DNA from: Pohlia nutans
Taxonomy: Eukaryota; Streptophyta; Bryopsida; Bryales; Mniaceae
Assembly: GCA_022496805.1 (NCBI GenBank)
Contig: CM040091.1
Span: 15,428,336-15,492,335 of the forward strand
Length of the DNA stretch: 64,000 nucleotides
Direction: 5' to 3'
Shown here: piece after piece, positions 1-12,437 of the stretch
Position numbering within the stretch: position 1 is the first letter of the stretch
Layout: each line of letters starts with the position of its first letter
Made by a program: the position numbers and the translations under genes
The notes under the pieces: model-generated
The model's input: the letters and a program-made list of their open reading frames with translations, nothing else
The model's database searches: none
Told to the model about the DNA's origin: nothing

Positions 1-215
1 AGACTCCCACCAAAACCACAAGACTCTCACCAAAACACAACCGCAAGACTCACCTAAACACAACCGCAAGACTCACCAAAACACCACCATGAGACTCACC
101 TAAACACGGTTGCAAGACTCACCAAAATACAACCGAGAGACTCTTACCAAGACACGGCCGCAAGACTCACATCAAAATACAACTCTAATGTACTGAAACA
201 TGGCTGAGACACCAA
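1..215. repeat. Degenerate AGACTCACC-type minisatellite
   Basis: The window opens in a degenerate tandem array with units of roughly 20-30 bp built on AGACTCACCAAAACACAACC. The array probably continues left of the window. Its reverse complement contains GGTGAGTCT, a string that recurs in the minisatellite at 46.3-46.9 kb. Confidence 0.7.
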
Positions 216-540
216 AACAATTTCTATTTTTAAAATTTAATAAACACAAAGCCACAAGAATAGAGACTCCTTGACTTTATTATACACTCAACAATCTCTA
301 CGATTACACATTCCTTGTACTGTACAGTACATATCTTGAAAATTTGTCATACATCTGATTGGACAAGGACGTACTTCCACATGTCAAGTTGAAAACTACA
401 AGAGAAGGAATTTAAAAGCCCATTTGTCCCCCTCGCAACAGTGTCATTAGACAAGGTTGAATGTACACATCCTGAGCATGCAAGTACAAGAATATGGACG
501 TCGTGACGGTTAGGGGTTAAGGAGTACAACATTCAAATAG
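216..540. other. Intergenic, no feature seen
   Basis: Unique AT-rich sequence between the minisatellite and the outer end of the left inverted-repeat arm. I see no coding potential beyond short chance ORFs. Confidence 0.5.
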
Positions 541-1298
541 CGTTGCGTGCAAACACCAATAATACCGATCCAAACACAGGATGCACTTATAGTATCAGGA
601 AGGTGACACTTTAATTTATTTCTGCACAATATCTCAAAGTCTTTACATCCAAGATGTCCTTCACTAGTAGTCTACATTAAGTCTATAATTGCCTTAAATA
701 GTTTCCATCAGCACTAACTCGCAACTGCATACAAAACTGCGTATACTTCACCTTGGTTGTGATAAGTTACGGATACTTATATAATTTCTAGCTTACTGGA
801 AAATATCAAATTCATGAAAGCTGCTGACCTTCGTCAAAACTTTACTCCATCTAAGTCCTGATCAAGTGACTCTGAGCTTGGAAAGGACATAGACTGGTAG
901 AAGACACATCAAATCTCCTTCTCTATTGAAAATCCTCCGGGCGTGAAAGTGGACACTCAGCATAATCAAAGGATTCCACAAGAAAAATGATTCCAAGTGA
1001 ACCTGTAAACAATTGTGAAGAAACAGCTCAGATGAGTATGTCACATTTGTGTCAAACTAAAACGTAATTACAGAGCATCTCTCTGCTATAGAATTGGGCA
1101 ACAGATCATGATCTTGACTAACCTCTAAAGGACTGAGGATTCAAGGTTTAAGATTGACCGATTCAATTGACCGTATTGTGAAAATTGTAACTCAAATGAG
1201 GCCAGCTTTTGTATCAGTGACAAACATTGCATAAACTGTAGTAAACTGTACTAACTTACTGTTTTTTAACAGCCATCTGATACTTATAGGCTAGGCCA

Positions 1299-3656
1299 TC
1301 AACGTCCACCACCTCCACCTCCACCCCCACCTCCTGCTTTCGGACCACCTCCGCCGCCACCGCCACCTCCCCCACCACCTGCTTTTGGACCACCTCCACC
1401 ACCTCCACCACCGCCTCCACCGCCACCGCCACCGCCACCGCCTCCACCGCCGCCACCTCCACCGCCTCCACCACCTCCTCCGCCACCTCCACCACCACTT
1501 TTAGGGCCGCCACCACCGCCACCACCTCCTCCACCACCTCCACCGCCACCACCTCCACCGCCACCACCACCACCCCCTCCACGAGGAGGATTGGGCCTAC
1601 CTCCACCCCAACCCCAACGATCACCATATCCATTGCCACGGCGATTCCAATCATTGTTGTTTCCACCACCACCACCACCGCCTCCACCACCTCCAGCTGA
1701 AAGAACGTAAGGCCATATATGTTTAAACGCCATGCTCAAAAGCTTCAAAATTGTGATGTTCAAGTGTCTAAAGCTCCGAAATGTATCACTTTCAAGTGTC
1801 TTCAGCTCAAAACTAGGAGTGGTATTTCAGTTGGGGAAATGACATTACTCTAGCTTTACTGAAATTCGACAGTTTATCAAATACCACGTTATGTACCATA
1901 TCCAAAGATCATAATACAACAATATTATTGTTTCAAGCGATGCACACGTAACCACTCATTTCTGCGATTATTGCACCCATGCCATCTTGAAATTAGAGCT
2001 TCCCAAATATGTCATAATAGAGAAGAACAACTGTACATGCTATCATACAATACCATAAAACAAAGAATCAACATTACAAAATCAAATTTGTACTCGGTTT
2101 CATAAAACAAAGAATCAACATTACAAAATCAGATTTGTACTCGGTTTCTTAAATTTATGCAATGCACAAGCAAAATTAAATCCTGACCTTCTGTGTGAGC
2201 AAGTTTCTGGCCACCTAGAACTCCATCTGTCTTCGCCCATCCATCTCCACCACCTCCACCTCCTCCGCCACCACCACCTCCACCTCCTCCACCACCACCC
2301 CCTCCACCACCACCTCCTCCACCTCCGCCGCCTCCTCCATTGCCTCCTCCATTCCCTCCACCTCCACCATTGCCGCCACCGCTACCACCGCCACGGCCTC
2401 CTCTACCACCTCCGCGGCAATTGCAGTACGAGCGGCAATAGCCGCTACCGCTGCCGCTGCCACTGCCGCCGCCTCCACCACCGCCACCGCCACCGCCGCT
2501 TCCCGGCCGGCCAGGTGAGCCATTGCACCGACACGAGCATTTCTTCGGGGGAGCGGGTGCACCGACCTTCTGTTCTCCAACAACACTCTCCTCCTACAAC
2601 GCAGCGCCCACACAGTAATTAGTACTCTCTCCATCAAATCACTTTCTCTCACACAATTAACATACAGCTTTATCAGTAAGTTGAAAATATACTGCATGTC
2701 CATTCATGCAAGAAACATATGCCACTATTTAAGGGCTCCTGAAATTAATGTTGGTTCAATCACAGCACCCATTCGTTCTTTCGTTACAAAGACCAACCCA
2801 TTTCACCTTCCGACTACTATACGTTAGGACGCCATTGAAGTCAACTATTCACACAGCAGACTGTGTCAATTTGGCCTATATATACAGTCGATGAGGTACT
2901 AATCACAGCAACCATTCTATTGCTAGAAAGATCAACCCATTTCACATTCTGACAACTGTATGTTAGGACGCCAATAAGCTCACCGAGTTAACTCAACTAT
3001 TCACACAGCAGACTCAATTGGGCCTGTACAGTCGATGAGGTAATCACAGCAACCATTCTACTGCTAACAAGAAATGCCGACATTCGACTGTATGTTAGGA
3101 CGGATTCAGATTTATACTAAATCAGGCCTGTACAGTCACTTCATGGCCTGCAATACTCAGCGGGCGATACTAAACTTGGTCTGTACACTAACACGATTTC
3201 CAGAGCCACAGCAGCAATGTTCACGAGCATTTATACACTCGCCATTGATAACTACAGCACATATATGATTTCCATGCAGCAATTTTCACAGGCCGGGCAT
3301 TCTCAATTCGGATTGTACACTCGCTCCATGGCCATGGATACTAACTGCAGCAGGAGATGACTTAAGTTCTTCCAGCAACAAAATGAATCTATGAAACGGA
3401 AACTGCAGGTGCTTATAGCGAACTTACAACATTCCTATGTATCAATGAGTTAACACACTCAGGTGTAAGTTGGTTATGGAGCTGTGATCGATACCTCAAG
3501 GACGCCGCGTCTGTGCTCATCAACAACGGAAGGAATGCCATCCTCGCCGTCATGGTCGTGCTCGGAGCGCTCCACGAGCTCCCGACCGAGTGCCGGGAGC
3601 ACAAAGGCTTGGGAGAGAAGGAACACCACAGCAATCACAGTGAGCTTCCCCATCAT
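1299..3656 (-). CDS. Secreted glycine-rich protein, copy 1 (3 exons, 321 aa)
   Basis: Gene model on the minus strand: exon 1 3656-3495, exon 2 2593-2188, exon 3 1696-1299. All introns are GT-AG and the phases agree (0, then 1). Exon 1 encodes a signal peptide (MMGKLTVIAVVFLLSQAFVL, ending near PALG) and an acidic stretch. Exon 2 has a short Cys cluster (CSCRCNGSPG), a second one (YCWSYCNC) and long Gly runs. Exon 3 opens with Gly runs and a polar NNNDWNRRGNGYGDRWGW patch, then is almost pure glycine to the stop. Proteins like this are usually cell-wall structural glycine-rich proteins; a wall role is inference. The start is the first of two adjacent ATGs, about 66 bp after a TATA motif. The protein is 14 residues shorter than its inverted paralog at 19808-22366, all from in-frame changes in Gly repeats, which suggests both reading frames are kept by selection. 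The antisense poly-Pro frames are shadows. Confidence 0.8.
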
Positions 3657-3721
3657 TCTTGCCTTGCCTGCAGTGAACGAACTGATGACTGAGCTTGGTT
3701 TCCAGGGGCCTGAAGCCCAGC

Positions 3722-3728
3722 ATTTATA
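3722..3728 (-). promoter_or_regulatory. TATA box of glycine-rich gene copy 1
   Basis: TATAAAT on the minus strand lies about 66 bp upstream of the ATG at 3656. The identical motif and spacing occur in the paralog at 19736-19742, inside the tract that shows no differences between the two arms. Confidence 0.6.
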
Positions 3729-4199
3729 CCCGTGGCTCACCGTCCATGCCCTTGGGACTTGCGGTTCCAATGATCAGTATTCAAATCTACCGAGGTCGAC
3801 GAACTTGCAGGGTCACTGTGATCGACAACTGTAACTCAGTTTCGCTTTTCCATCCCTGTAGTAAGAATTTGGGAATTATTCAATGATCCTGATATTTCTA
3901 TTATGACTGTCCAAAGCGGTTAGTTCCTGCAGTGACCCTTACCATCCCTCAAATGTTGATGAGAAACTACGTTTCTAGAAAGTGTTCTATTGAGTTGGTT
4001 GCATTAAGTTTGACACGGGTTCCATGTACCACAAGTACAGTACACGGTCGTATATACCTTGGTACAGTAACTTTTTGTTTTCATTTCTAGTGATTAAACA
4101 ACTTGACAGAACCGATTGCCAGTTATTTTCTTTAAAATGGCAGATTAATTTCAGTGAACTCGGTAGAATTTCATTCTCTGGACTGAAACGTCAGATGTA

Positions 4200-4620
4200 T
4201 AAGGTGGTTACCCCATTCCCAACTGAATAAGAAATACGGATATGAGGCATTGATATTATTTAGTATTATTATTTTTTTGAGGTAGTCAAGAAGAAATAGA
4301 TTCCAACACAAGTTGAAACATAATTTTTGGATGAAGAATGAATTAGTTATAAATTTTCAAAGTTGAAATATGATGCATCCCATTCATGTTATATAGGTAC
4401 GCCTCTTTCTGTCTAAAGAAGATTTGTATTGCACACACTACAGATGCTTAAACTGACAACAACGAATCCATAACCACATTTACATATACTAAAACCAACA
4501 AGAGAGAACCCATTACCAACTATAACTCATGCTACAACCAACACCATTGGAGCATTGATTGTGGATAATGCCCCTAGCTGTTGGTAAAAGGCGCCAGTTG
4601 GGAATGGGGTAATCACCTTA
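4200..4620. mobile_element. MITE, AAGGTGGTTACCCC family, TA target (copy 1)
   Basis: Terminal inverted repeats read AAGGTGGTTACCCCATTCCC on the left and the complement of TAAGGTGATTACCCCATTCC on the right, and TA flanks both ends. Length is about 420 bp and there is no coding capacity. TA duplications with long TIRs fit a Tc1/mariner (Stowaway-like) MITE. Related copies lie at 18926-19293 and 50797-51212. Confidence 0.8.
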
Positions 4621-4712
4621 CTCGTCTTAATTTTTAGCAGGGTAGCTCTTTATATGTGGTACATTTAGGAAGGATCTTAGAGAGAATCTGGTTAAGGTTT
4701 GCCAAAATAATA

Positions 4713-5224
4713 AAAAAATTTAAAAGAACTGATTTTTAGAACTTTGAACATTTGAAAGTCTGAGTTTTCGGATCTTTTGGCACTGGAACACCACAATTTC
4801 GGCACTCTGTAACCTGCCTTGATTAGCATCTAATGAAGAGATTTAGAAGGTTTTGAGTCTCAAAATGCTTCGATTCCTAGCTATGATGCTTTTTCCATAT
4901 AAAATAATTTTGTGAAATTATTCGAATGTAATAAACATGACTCCATATGTATGTATGTATGTATGTGTGTGTGTATGTATGTGTGTATAATTGTATGTAT
5001 ACATGATGTCTCCTAACATGTCTCAATACATGTATGCATGAAGTGCAACTTTTTTGGGTATTTTAACTTCTATAAAGTAGAAATACTATAAACCGAGACA
5101 CCCCCATGAACCAAGTCATAGACTAGGAGACTGCCATTGAAATCATGTTGTAGACTCACTGTAAACCATTTTTTGCGAGATTAGTGTCAACAAATTGGCT
5201 TCATGTGTTTGCTTTATCTTGGGC
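4713..5224. other. Intergenic with (TATG)n/(TG)n microsatellite
   Basis: AT-rich, non-coding. A TATG/TGTG microsatellite lies at about 4945-5010. Around 5095-5160 there are a few degenerate AGACT-containing units like the minisatellite at the window start. Confidence 0.5.
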
Positions 5225-5490
5225 AGAGTGGTGGAACAACCCATACATATCAATTTAGGGTTTGTCCATTATTGGTCTAAGATAAGTCTAGGGCACAAGT
5301 AGGGGTTTAACAAACTTTCTACTTTGTAAAACTGCAGAAAAATTTCTCTTTGGCAAAAAAAATGGAACCACTTCATCTCTTCATGATTTCTTCTTCTCTA
5401 ATTAAGAAAAATAAGTCCTTGATCAAACTCCCATTTCCAAGATGCAAGACATCTTAATTTTTAGTTTATGGTATTTCTACCCTAAATAAT
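5225..5490 (-). repeat. Dispersed repeat, inverted relative to 9515-9780
   Basis: The reverse complement aligns along its length with 9515-9780. Shared blocks include TTTACAAAGTAGAAAGTTTG/TTTTCAAAGTAGAAAGTTTG, GAGAAGAAGAAATC and GTAGAAATACCAT. There is no coding content, and I could not define terminal repeats or a class. Confidence 0.6.
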
Positions 5491-5683
5491 GGGGATGTAT
5501 TCCCATGTCCTTTTCCTCTCTTGATATAGTCTACTTGATCAGACTCCTCTAGAGTAATCATAATCAACAGTTTCTCACTAAGAGGGAACTAAAAACCCCA
5601 TATTGGTTAAATTGGCCAATCCCTGCTATTTTCTAGTGTAACCTGTAACTTGTTACACTAAAAAATAACAGCTATAAGTCAAT

Positions 5684-6982
5684 TTAACCCTTTAGCGCGC
5701 CGGCGTCCAGAATCTGGACGCCGGATGAATTTGAGCAGCTCGATTTCTGTAGGTACCGGATGTTTTTCATCCATTTTTTTTTTCCCATTCTTGTGCTAGT
5801 TGAATACCATTTGTACGGTGGGGACAAGCACAATATGGGTTCCAAAAAGGAATGTCTCCCTAAAACACTGTCACTTTGTGACTATTCAACTTGGGCTAGA
5901 AATTACATATTCTTTATTTACATGAATTTTATGACAAATTCATGAGAAAGTTGTAATGCTCCATCCAAAATACTATTGAGTAGGAAAAATTGAACAATTT
6001 TGATATTCCTTTTCATTCTTTTGTTGTCAAATCCGGAACTGTCTCCTTTCCGGATTTGAGGCAAAAGGAACAATCCGGAATACCAACTTATAAAGAAATT
6101 GTTTGTAAACATGAAAATTAGTTGAAAAAATGTTTGAGCCATATTCGTGTTTAATTTTAACTCTTAATTTAATGTATTACTATATTTCCTTATTTATGAG
6201 AACTTTCAGAAATCACATATTTTTACACAATTTAAAAGGACTGTGATTTCATAACATCTTCCTCCTAAAACCATATGATATACTTAAATACAAACTTAAT
6301 AAGGTGCATGCCTAATTGTTTTAATAAAAAACCTCATATATGTAGTCCTTTCACTACTATAATGCGGACAGCTGCTGAATATGTTAAATTAAGAAAAAAA
6401 ATCAATTTTTGAATTTGACCTTTGTAGCACATAATTGTGAGGTACCAACATGCCTTTTATAACACCATGTAATTTTTATAATTTTCCAACATTTTTTTCA
6501 TTTCTGGAAGGACATTTTTCTAAAGTCTAGAGAGTCCAGGAAGTGATACCCATATTGTGTCATTGCCCCGGTATGGATCTTCCAAATAAGATAATGTGAA
6601 TTTTTGAAAAATTACAAAAGTGATTAATGTCAAGTTTCAATCTTAGTTCAAAAAGAAAGACCTTAAATATGATTTTCCATAGTAAGTAGAATCAAATAAT
6701 GGAAACCATACCATCTCGTAGTGCATGTCATTCTAATTTCATTACAATATTTAAAAAAAAAATTGTGTTAATTTTGGATTTTTAATTGAATTTCAAGAGA
6801 AAACCTTGCAAAATTACTTTTAAAATGTTAATAATAAATATGATGAATCCAACCGTACGGATGTTATCTACACATTGACATTTGCAACTCTGTTTTTTAC
6901 ATCAACTCCATTTTCGTTTTTCATCAACCATTTTATAACAAATCTTTGAAAACAGTGTTGAATCGGGACGTTAAAGGGTTAA
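5684..6982. mobile_element. TTAA-flanked piggyBac-like non-autonomous element (1.3 kb)
   Basis: It begins TTAA-CCCTTTAGCGCGCCGGCGTC and ends with the complement of CCCTTTAACGTCCCGATTC followed by TTAA. A TTAA duplication with termini starting CCCT is the known signature of piggyBac-superfamily elements. The interior is AT-rich with no transposase ORF. Just inside the left end is a perfect short inverted repeat (CCGGCGTCCAGAATCTGGACGCCGG, split by AGA). It shares an internal stretch with the element at 10124-10874. Confidence 0.7.
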
Positions 6983-7078
6983 CCAATATGACGTTTAAAG
7001 CTTATTGTACAATACTGAAATTTTGGCAGTGACAGAAAAGCTTTTGCAGCAGCAGGCTTAGCCAGTGGAGGAACAATA

Positions 7079-7155
7079 AGGACAAACGATATCGAGAAAC
7101 ATATGGACAAACGATATCGAGAAACATATGGACAAACGATTTCGAGAAGCCACTT
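7079..7155. repeat. 25-bp tandem repeat, about 3 copies
   Basis: The unit GACAAACGATATCGAGAAAC plus ATATG is repeated twice exactly, with a third diverged copy. Confidence 0.85.
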
Positions 7156-8628
7156 CAATAGTGCAGTACAGAATTTATCAATACTGAGCATGATTACACA
7201 TTTATCATGAACATTCATCTTGCAAATATATCTTTCCCGCACCAATGTGTATATATTCTCCACATAATTATAGACCCTGACATCAGAAACTTAACATTGA
7301 ATGACGTTAAAAGAACAATTAGAACAACATCCCTGGAGCAACTGAACTTTCTGCTTTATTCATGAATTATTTGATGCTCCTACTTCTATTTTCTTTTTGG
7401 AACAAAAGTTATGAAGAGAGATTTTGTTGCAAAAACTTACTCTTCTGACTCTTTCTCTTACACCCTGACCTCATTAATCTGACTCTCGGGGGTCCTCAAA
7501 TAAATGACCACACTCTGAACTAGTTATTATCACACTCTCCAATATCACATTCTTGTATCTGCCCGAGTATCTGCAGAGAATTTTTTGACTATTGTGTACA
7601 CATGTGATTACACACTTTCCACATGCCAAGTTTTGTACGTTAGTTAACAAAAGCCGGGGTGATATAAAAGAGTTGTGAGTGTATGACAAGTGTGCTCAAG
7701 TCAATCATAGTGTGCAAGAGAAATGCTAGGATACCAACAAAGGTCCATATTTCATCTCAGTTTTGCACATAAATACTAGAAAAAGAACGTCGGTATTGAA
7801 ATTGTTGACATAAATATAGCATCTTTCCTTGCTACATCCTAGCCCTAAGCCCGTAGGACAGAGGGCAACAATGTAGACACATTTCTTCTCTAATGAAGAG
7901 TAGACCATATTCTTTACACATAAATACCATTGATATATGCTATATGAGGATTACCTCTACAAGGCTTTGCTATGTTTACATCTTCATTGTAGGTACATGT
8001 ATTTGGTGAGTCACCCTAATATCATAGTTGCAGAGTACATCGTTCTCAGAGCTAGAATATGGTGTTCTCACATACACTGTACCCAATTTGAATAGACTCA
8101 TACACAATTTACATCTTCATTTATGCTAGACACTTATTGCATACACATATGGTAAAAGGGAGAAAATTCTATGCTCCTTGTACTTAAGAGCTCATATTTC
8201 TACTCTTACATATTTATACTCAAAATTTGAAACTTAGCCTAGTATCAACATCAACCACGCATTACCACACATTCAAACTATGCTATAGTTTCTTTTTCTT
8301 TTCCTTTTCCGGGGGGGGGGGACTAAAATACTCGTTTGTTAAGGTGTACAAAATTTCAAGACCAATTAAATTATATCTCATTTGCTTACATTCACTCTAA
8401 CCTCTTTAATTTGAATACTTGGTGCTGATTCTTGCCTTAATATCACTATCCCATAACGTCAATGCAGTCTAGAACTTTAGAGGTGGCATGCAATCATTGG
8501 ATTAGAAGGACAAGGTTATATTAACGAAGGGCTGCTTCAATGAAGTTATGATACCTTTCTTTTGTGACCCTTGATTAATCATTGTTGCAGAAGATTGAAC
8601 AAGATCCAACCGTTGACGTTACGTCCGG

Positions 8629-8720
8629 TAATGTGCAAGCAACCCGTGGTTATAAAATAACTTCTCTCGGCACTCAGTAAGGTTATAATTTATAACAACA
8701 AGGGCTGCTTGCACATTACT
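8629..8720. mobile_element. Short foldback element (about 92 bp)
   Basis: GTAATGTGCAAGCAACCCG at the left end faces its imperfect complement (GGGCTGCTTGCACATTAC) at the right end. The inner parts also pair (GGTTATAAAATA against TATAACAACA). It looks like a deletion derivative of a TIR element. Confidence 0.5.
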
Positions 8721-9514
8721 TAGTCCATTTCCCTTTTGCACATTCAGCTAAATACTGAAACAGAGGTTAGGTTTCATCAGATCAACTAACGTAGTACCCA
8801 AATTTTAGGTCTCACCGAACATACACCTAACCAAACAGGAACATTATCATGTCTACTACATACACCGACAATTGAATTATAGACCTCCATTGACAAAACC
8901 GTTCAGAAAGAGCAATGGATAAGATTTTTCTCTACACTGCAGAAAAACATATTTAGGGTTCAAAATTCAATCTTTTTAAATTTGTTCATATACTAACTAA
9001 TCAAAATTTCATGATTATCATGAATTATTTGTTCGAGAAATATCCTTTGTCAGTTCTATGACACAGGCCAAGTGGCCAACTGATAACGAATGACGCTCAA
9101 CATTCAGAGTAACATGTGGAAAATAAGCTACGTGTAGACTTCTGTGTCACATTGGCCATAATGTACATGTGCTTGGGCAGATGCAAGTGCCAGAAATCAG
9201 AATAAGTGCAAATGGGACTGTCGTCTAGGTAAGGGTTCAAATGTCATACAAGGGCAGTAGGTGTCAAAAATTTCAAAGCAAGACGCGGTTTGAAGTTGAC
9301 GCACTGTGCCTCAAAAGTCAACTTTCAGATGCCCCCAGGGATGCCCCCATTGTCAACCTCATTCATGACGAATGAAAAAGACGGGCGGTTGGTGTGGGTT
9401 GCTCGCATCTACTGTCAGGCATAACTTATCATCTGACAAGAAATTTATCAGCCAGATGGTTCTAGTGTCACCATGTCAGCCTTGTGCATATGCAAGACTG
9501 TCACCGTTGACAGA

Positions 9515-9780
9515 TGTAATGTAGAAATACCATGAACGGTGAAAATATGGAGTTTTGCATATATTAGAAATGGAAGTTTGTTCAAGGACTAGATGGAGAA
9601 GAAGAAATCGTGCAGAGGCGAAGTAATTTCATATTTTTAACCCTTGTAGATATTTTTCTACAAATTTTCAAAGTAGAAAGTTTGTCAAATCTTCTAATAG
9701 TTATACAAACTCATCTTAAACGATTACTAGGGTTGACCGTCTTCAATCAATAATGGGTTGACCCACCATTCTACCCAGAA
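9515..9780 (+). repeat. Dispersed repeat, inverted relative to 5225-5490
   Basis: Second copy of the unnamed repeat described at 5225-5490. It carries GTAGAAATACCATGAA, GAGAAGAAGAAATC and CAAAGTAGAAAGTTTG in the same order on the plus strand. About 340 bp of unremarkable AT-rich DNA follows it. Confidence 0.6.
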
Positions 9781-10123
9781 TAGAGAAAATGCAAGAAACC
9801 GATTGTTTGGTATGATTTTCCAAAAGGACTGTTTAAAGTCACTCACTTCTTTATTTCAATGGCAGTTTACTACACCACTACAGGGTAGATAATCGTTTGT
9901 GGTATTTCTATTTTAATGGAGATTGAGACAAGATTACTACTAGCATCCGCCCCCTCCTCCCTTCAAATCATCTCTTGACTACTATCACCACATCCATACA
10001 CAAGCTATTGTCTCCACAACCTTGAATTGCTATGTGTCCATGTGTATAGTTTGTGAACCAATCACAATCACTATACATGGGAAATCATTAATTGTTCATC
10101 AATCTAGGATACCAAGCCCTTCC

Positions 10124-10874
10124 TTAACCTTTTCACGCGCTAACTTCCATATTTTGAATGCTAGATGATTTATGAGGTGTCTATTTACCGCATACTAACA
10201 TTGATGTTTTTCATTCATCCAAAATTCTCTTGGTTCTTGTGCTAGTTGACTACCATTTGTAAAGTATGGATCTTCAAAATAAGATATTGTGATTTCTTTT
10301 AAATAACAAAAGTGGTTTATGTCAAGTTTCATTCTTAGTTCTTATAACAACTAGCAAGCTCAACTCCTCATTGGTGTGGGATAATAATGACAATCAACAC
10401 CATTGAAATGTAAAAAGACTTACGTAGCTTTTGTATGAAAAAAGAATCAACAAAATCGCATAATTTTTTAAAAAATGCCACCATTGAGAAGATTGATGGA
10501 ACTCGTTCACGGAATTTTGTACACATGTTGAAATTGGATTGTTCAAAAGTGCTCATAAAATTTTGAAGTTTTTACTATGCGTAGAGATCATCATTCTAAA
10601 CATGTGATAAAAATTTCACGTAATTTGAAGGTGTGAAGAGGAAGATATGAGGGTCTGGAGTGACACCTAAATACCCTCCTTGCAACTCAAAAAAAATCAC
10701 CAAAAATCGCTCACTTAATGAATTTCCAATCAAGAAGTGCTTATAGATTTAGCTCTCAAAAAGAGCTAAGGTCTTTTTGTTGCTCATCTTACAATTCAAA
10801 GCCCAAGAACCTGAATTTTCTCACTTTCTAGTTCTAGAAGCCGCGTGGGAACCTTATGGTCCTTTAGAGGTTAA
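10124..10874. mobile_element. TTAA-flanked piggyBac-like element
   Basis: It starts TTAA-CCTTTTCACGCGCTAACTTC and ends GGTCCTTTAGAGG-TTAA. An internal segment (TTCTTGTGCTAGTTGACTACC and following) matches the element at 5684-6982. Its right-hand TTAA is also the left-hand TTAA of the next element. Confidence 0.55.
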
Positions 10875-11401
10875 CCCTCAATTGTCCAACCATGCACTTT
10901 TTGTAGTAGATTGTTTTTAGTGAATTTTTAATGGGAAGTTAGCTTCGTGCGTGTGTGATCCAATTAGAGAGAGGATGATTTGTGAAACTTTATGCCTCAT
11001 TTTACGTTGTAGTGATTCACCGAAAAATTTGAAGATTTTAGTCTAAAAGTGCTCTTGAAAAAAAAAGGAACTTATAAAATTAAGCAACCAAAAAATCTCC
11101 AAAAATCACTACACTGAGAGTTTTACATTTCAACCCATCTTAACAAATTTCATCTACAAAGTTTCAAAATCTTATTCATAATCAAATTACAAAATGATTT
11201 TGAATTTTATATTCCAAAATATATAAAAAAAACTATTGGTGAAAGCAATTACACATCTAACTATGTGGATAGAATCTAAAATTCATAGTACACAACTTTT
11301 ATTCATACATCAAATTAAAAATATCCATTTTAGTTACATTTTATGATTCATCTTTTTAAAATTGCCAAAACTGGACAAAGGTGAGGACGTTTAGGGGTTA
11401 A
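10871..11401. mobile_element. TTAA-flanked piggyBac-like MITE, sharing a TTAA with its neighbour
   Basis: The left end is TTAACCCTCAATTGTCCAACC and the right end GGTGAGGACGTTTAGGGG-TTAA. The interior is homologous to 17504-18081, 23632-24210, 34054-34502 and 61942-62528 (for example GGGAAGTTAGCTTC and GTGTGATCCAATTAGA). Non-coding. Confidence 0.7.
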
Positions 11402-12437
11402 ACAAGTTTGAATTGATTGTCTAAGAAAACTAAGATGACAGTTTTGGCTTTAAATGACTGTTGACAAGCATTCACTAATGCATTCCAGAAAATAACTCCA
11501 CAAGTTTTTCTTTAAAAATTTAATGATTTTGTTCTAATAAAGAATCAACATACCACAAACATTGAATTTCCTAAACCCTATTGTAAACAAAATGGGTGTT
11601 GATGTCGTTTATATGAAGGATAAATTTGTTATTGGTGTTGTACTCTACATAGTACTGTAAATAAAATGTTCCGATTTGGTGTGCATCAAAGCCGTTGTGA
11701 TCTTTCTATAATAAAGGGGCAAAATGTATATCCCATGTGCAACATCAAAGATTCTGGGTCAATAGAGTTCACTTTGATGGCTAGTACTTGTATCCAAAAT
11801 GTGAAGATTTACCAAGAATTTGTCAATGATACCAAGGGATTACTTGGGTGATATGCCAAAACTATGAGTCTAAACCCTAAATCCTAAAACCCTATATCTT
11901 GTACACTAAACCCTATACGAAATAGTTTTGAGTTTCAAGAGTAAATTGCTTAATTTCAAATCAAATGAAGTCAATTAATATTACTCTCACAAAAAAAATT
12001 CAATGAAATTATTCAAATTATTAAAAAGATGAATATATTTTATGGTGTTTTAATTGTAGGTAAAAAATTAATGACTTTTGTAATAGTATACAAAACGCTT
12101 GTTTATTGAAACAAATCCAAATTTCTTTATATAACAAAAATAATCATTATTTATTTCTTTTTGGAAAACTAGTATTTGATAGTTGAAGGTATCTAAGTAT
12201 TGAATTTCTTTAAATTAATTGAGAATTTTCTAGTTGGAAAGCAATGAGAAAAATCTTAAAATTGCAACAAACTCATAATAAAGAACATATTGGCAACATT
12301 GAATCTCAATTTTGTACAACAGGGTTTTGAATCACGAGTTGGATAAAATGAGCATTTCTAAACATCACCACTACACGGTACGTATTGGTCATTGATTAAG
12401 CTAAGAGGAGAGTATTCTTTTGCAAAGTAACTTTTTT
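11402..12437. other. AT-rich intergenic DNA
   Basis: No gene or clear repeat boundary recognised. Short telomere-like strings (AAACCCTAAATCCTAAAACC) occur near 11872-11900. Confidence 0.5.

Larger units (their letters stand above)
541..4712 (+). repeat. Left arm of large inverted duplication (GRP palindrome)
   Basis: This segment matches the reverse complement of about 18753-23226. The match starts at the outer end, where CGTTGCGTGCAAACACC at 541 pairs with its complement near 23226. It runs through a glycine-rich protein gene and its promoter and ends near 4712. The arms are diverged with indels, except for about 550 bp (3287-3835) that looks identical to 19629-20177. The spacer between the arms is about 14 kb, so this is a dispersed inverted pair rather than a tight hairpin. 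Confidence 0.85.
6983..9514. other. AT-rich intergenic DNA
   Basis: No gene seen. It contains a 25-bp tandem repeat (7079-7155), a G11 run at about 8311-8321 and a small foldback element (8629-8720). Open frames here are short, lack recognisable domains and look like chance ORFs. Confidence 0.5.

Noticed and set aside
1256..1690. Val/Ala/Glu-rich ORFs overlapping the glycine exons in both arms
   Set aside because: Alternate-frame reading of (GGTGGC)n-type repeats; the signal peptide, phases and conserved non-Gly patches fit only the Gly frame.
3484..3834. 116-codon ORF opposite exon 1 of the glycine-rich gene
   Set aside because: Identical in both arms only because the whole tract is identical. 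It covers a TATA box, exon and intron of the real gene on the other strand.
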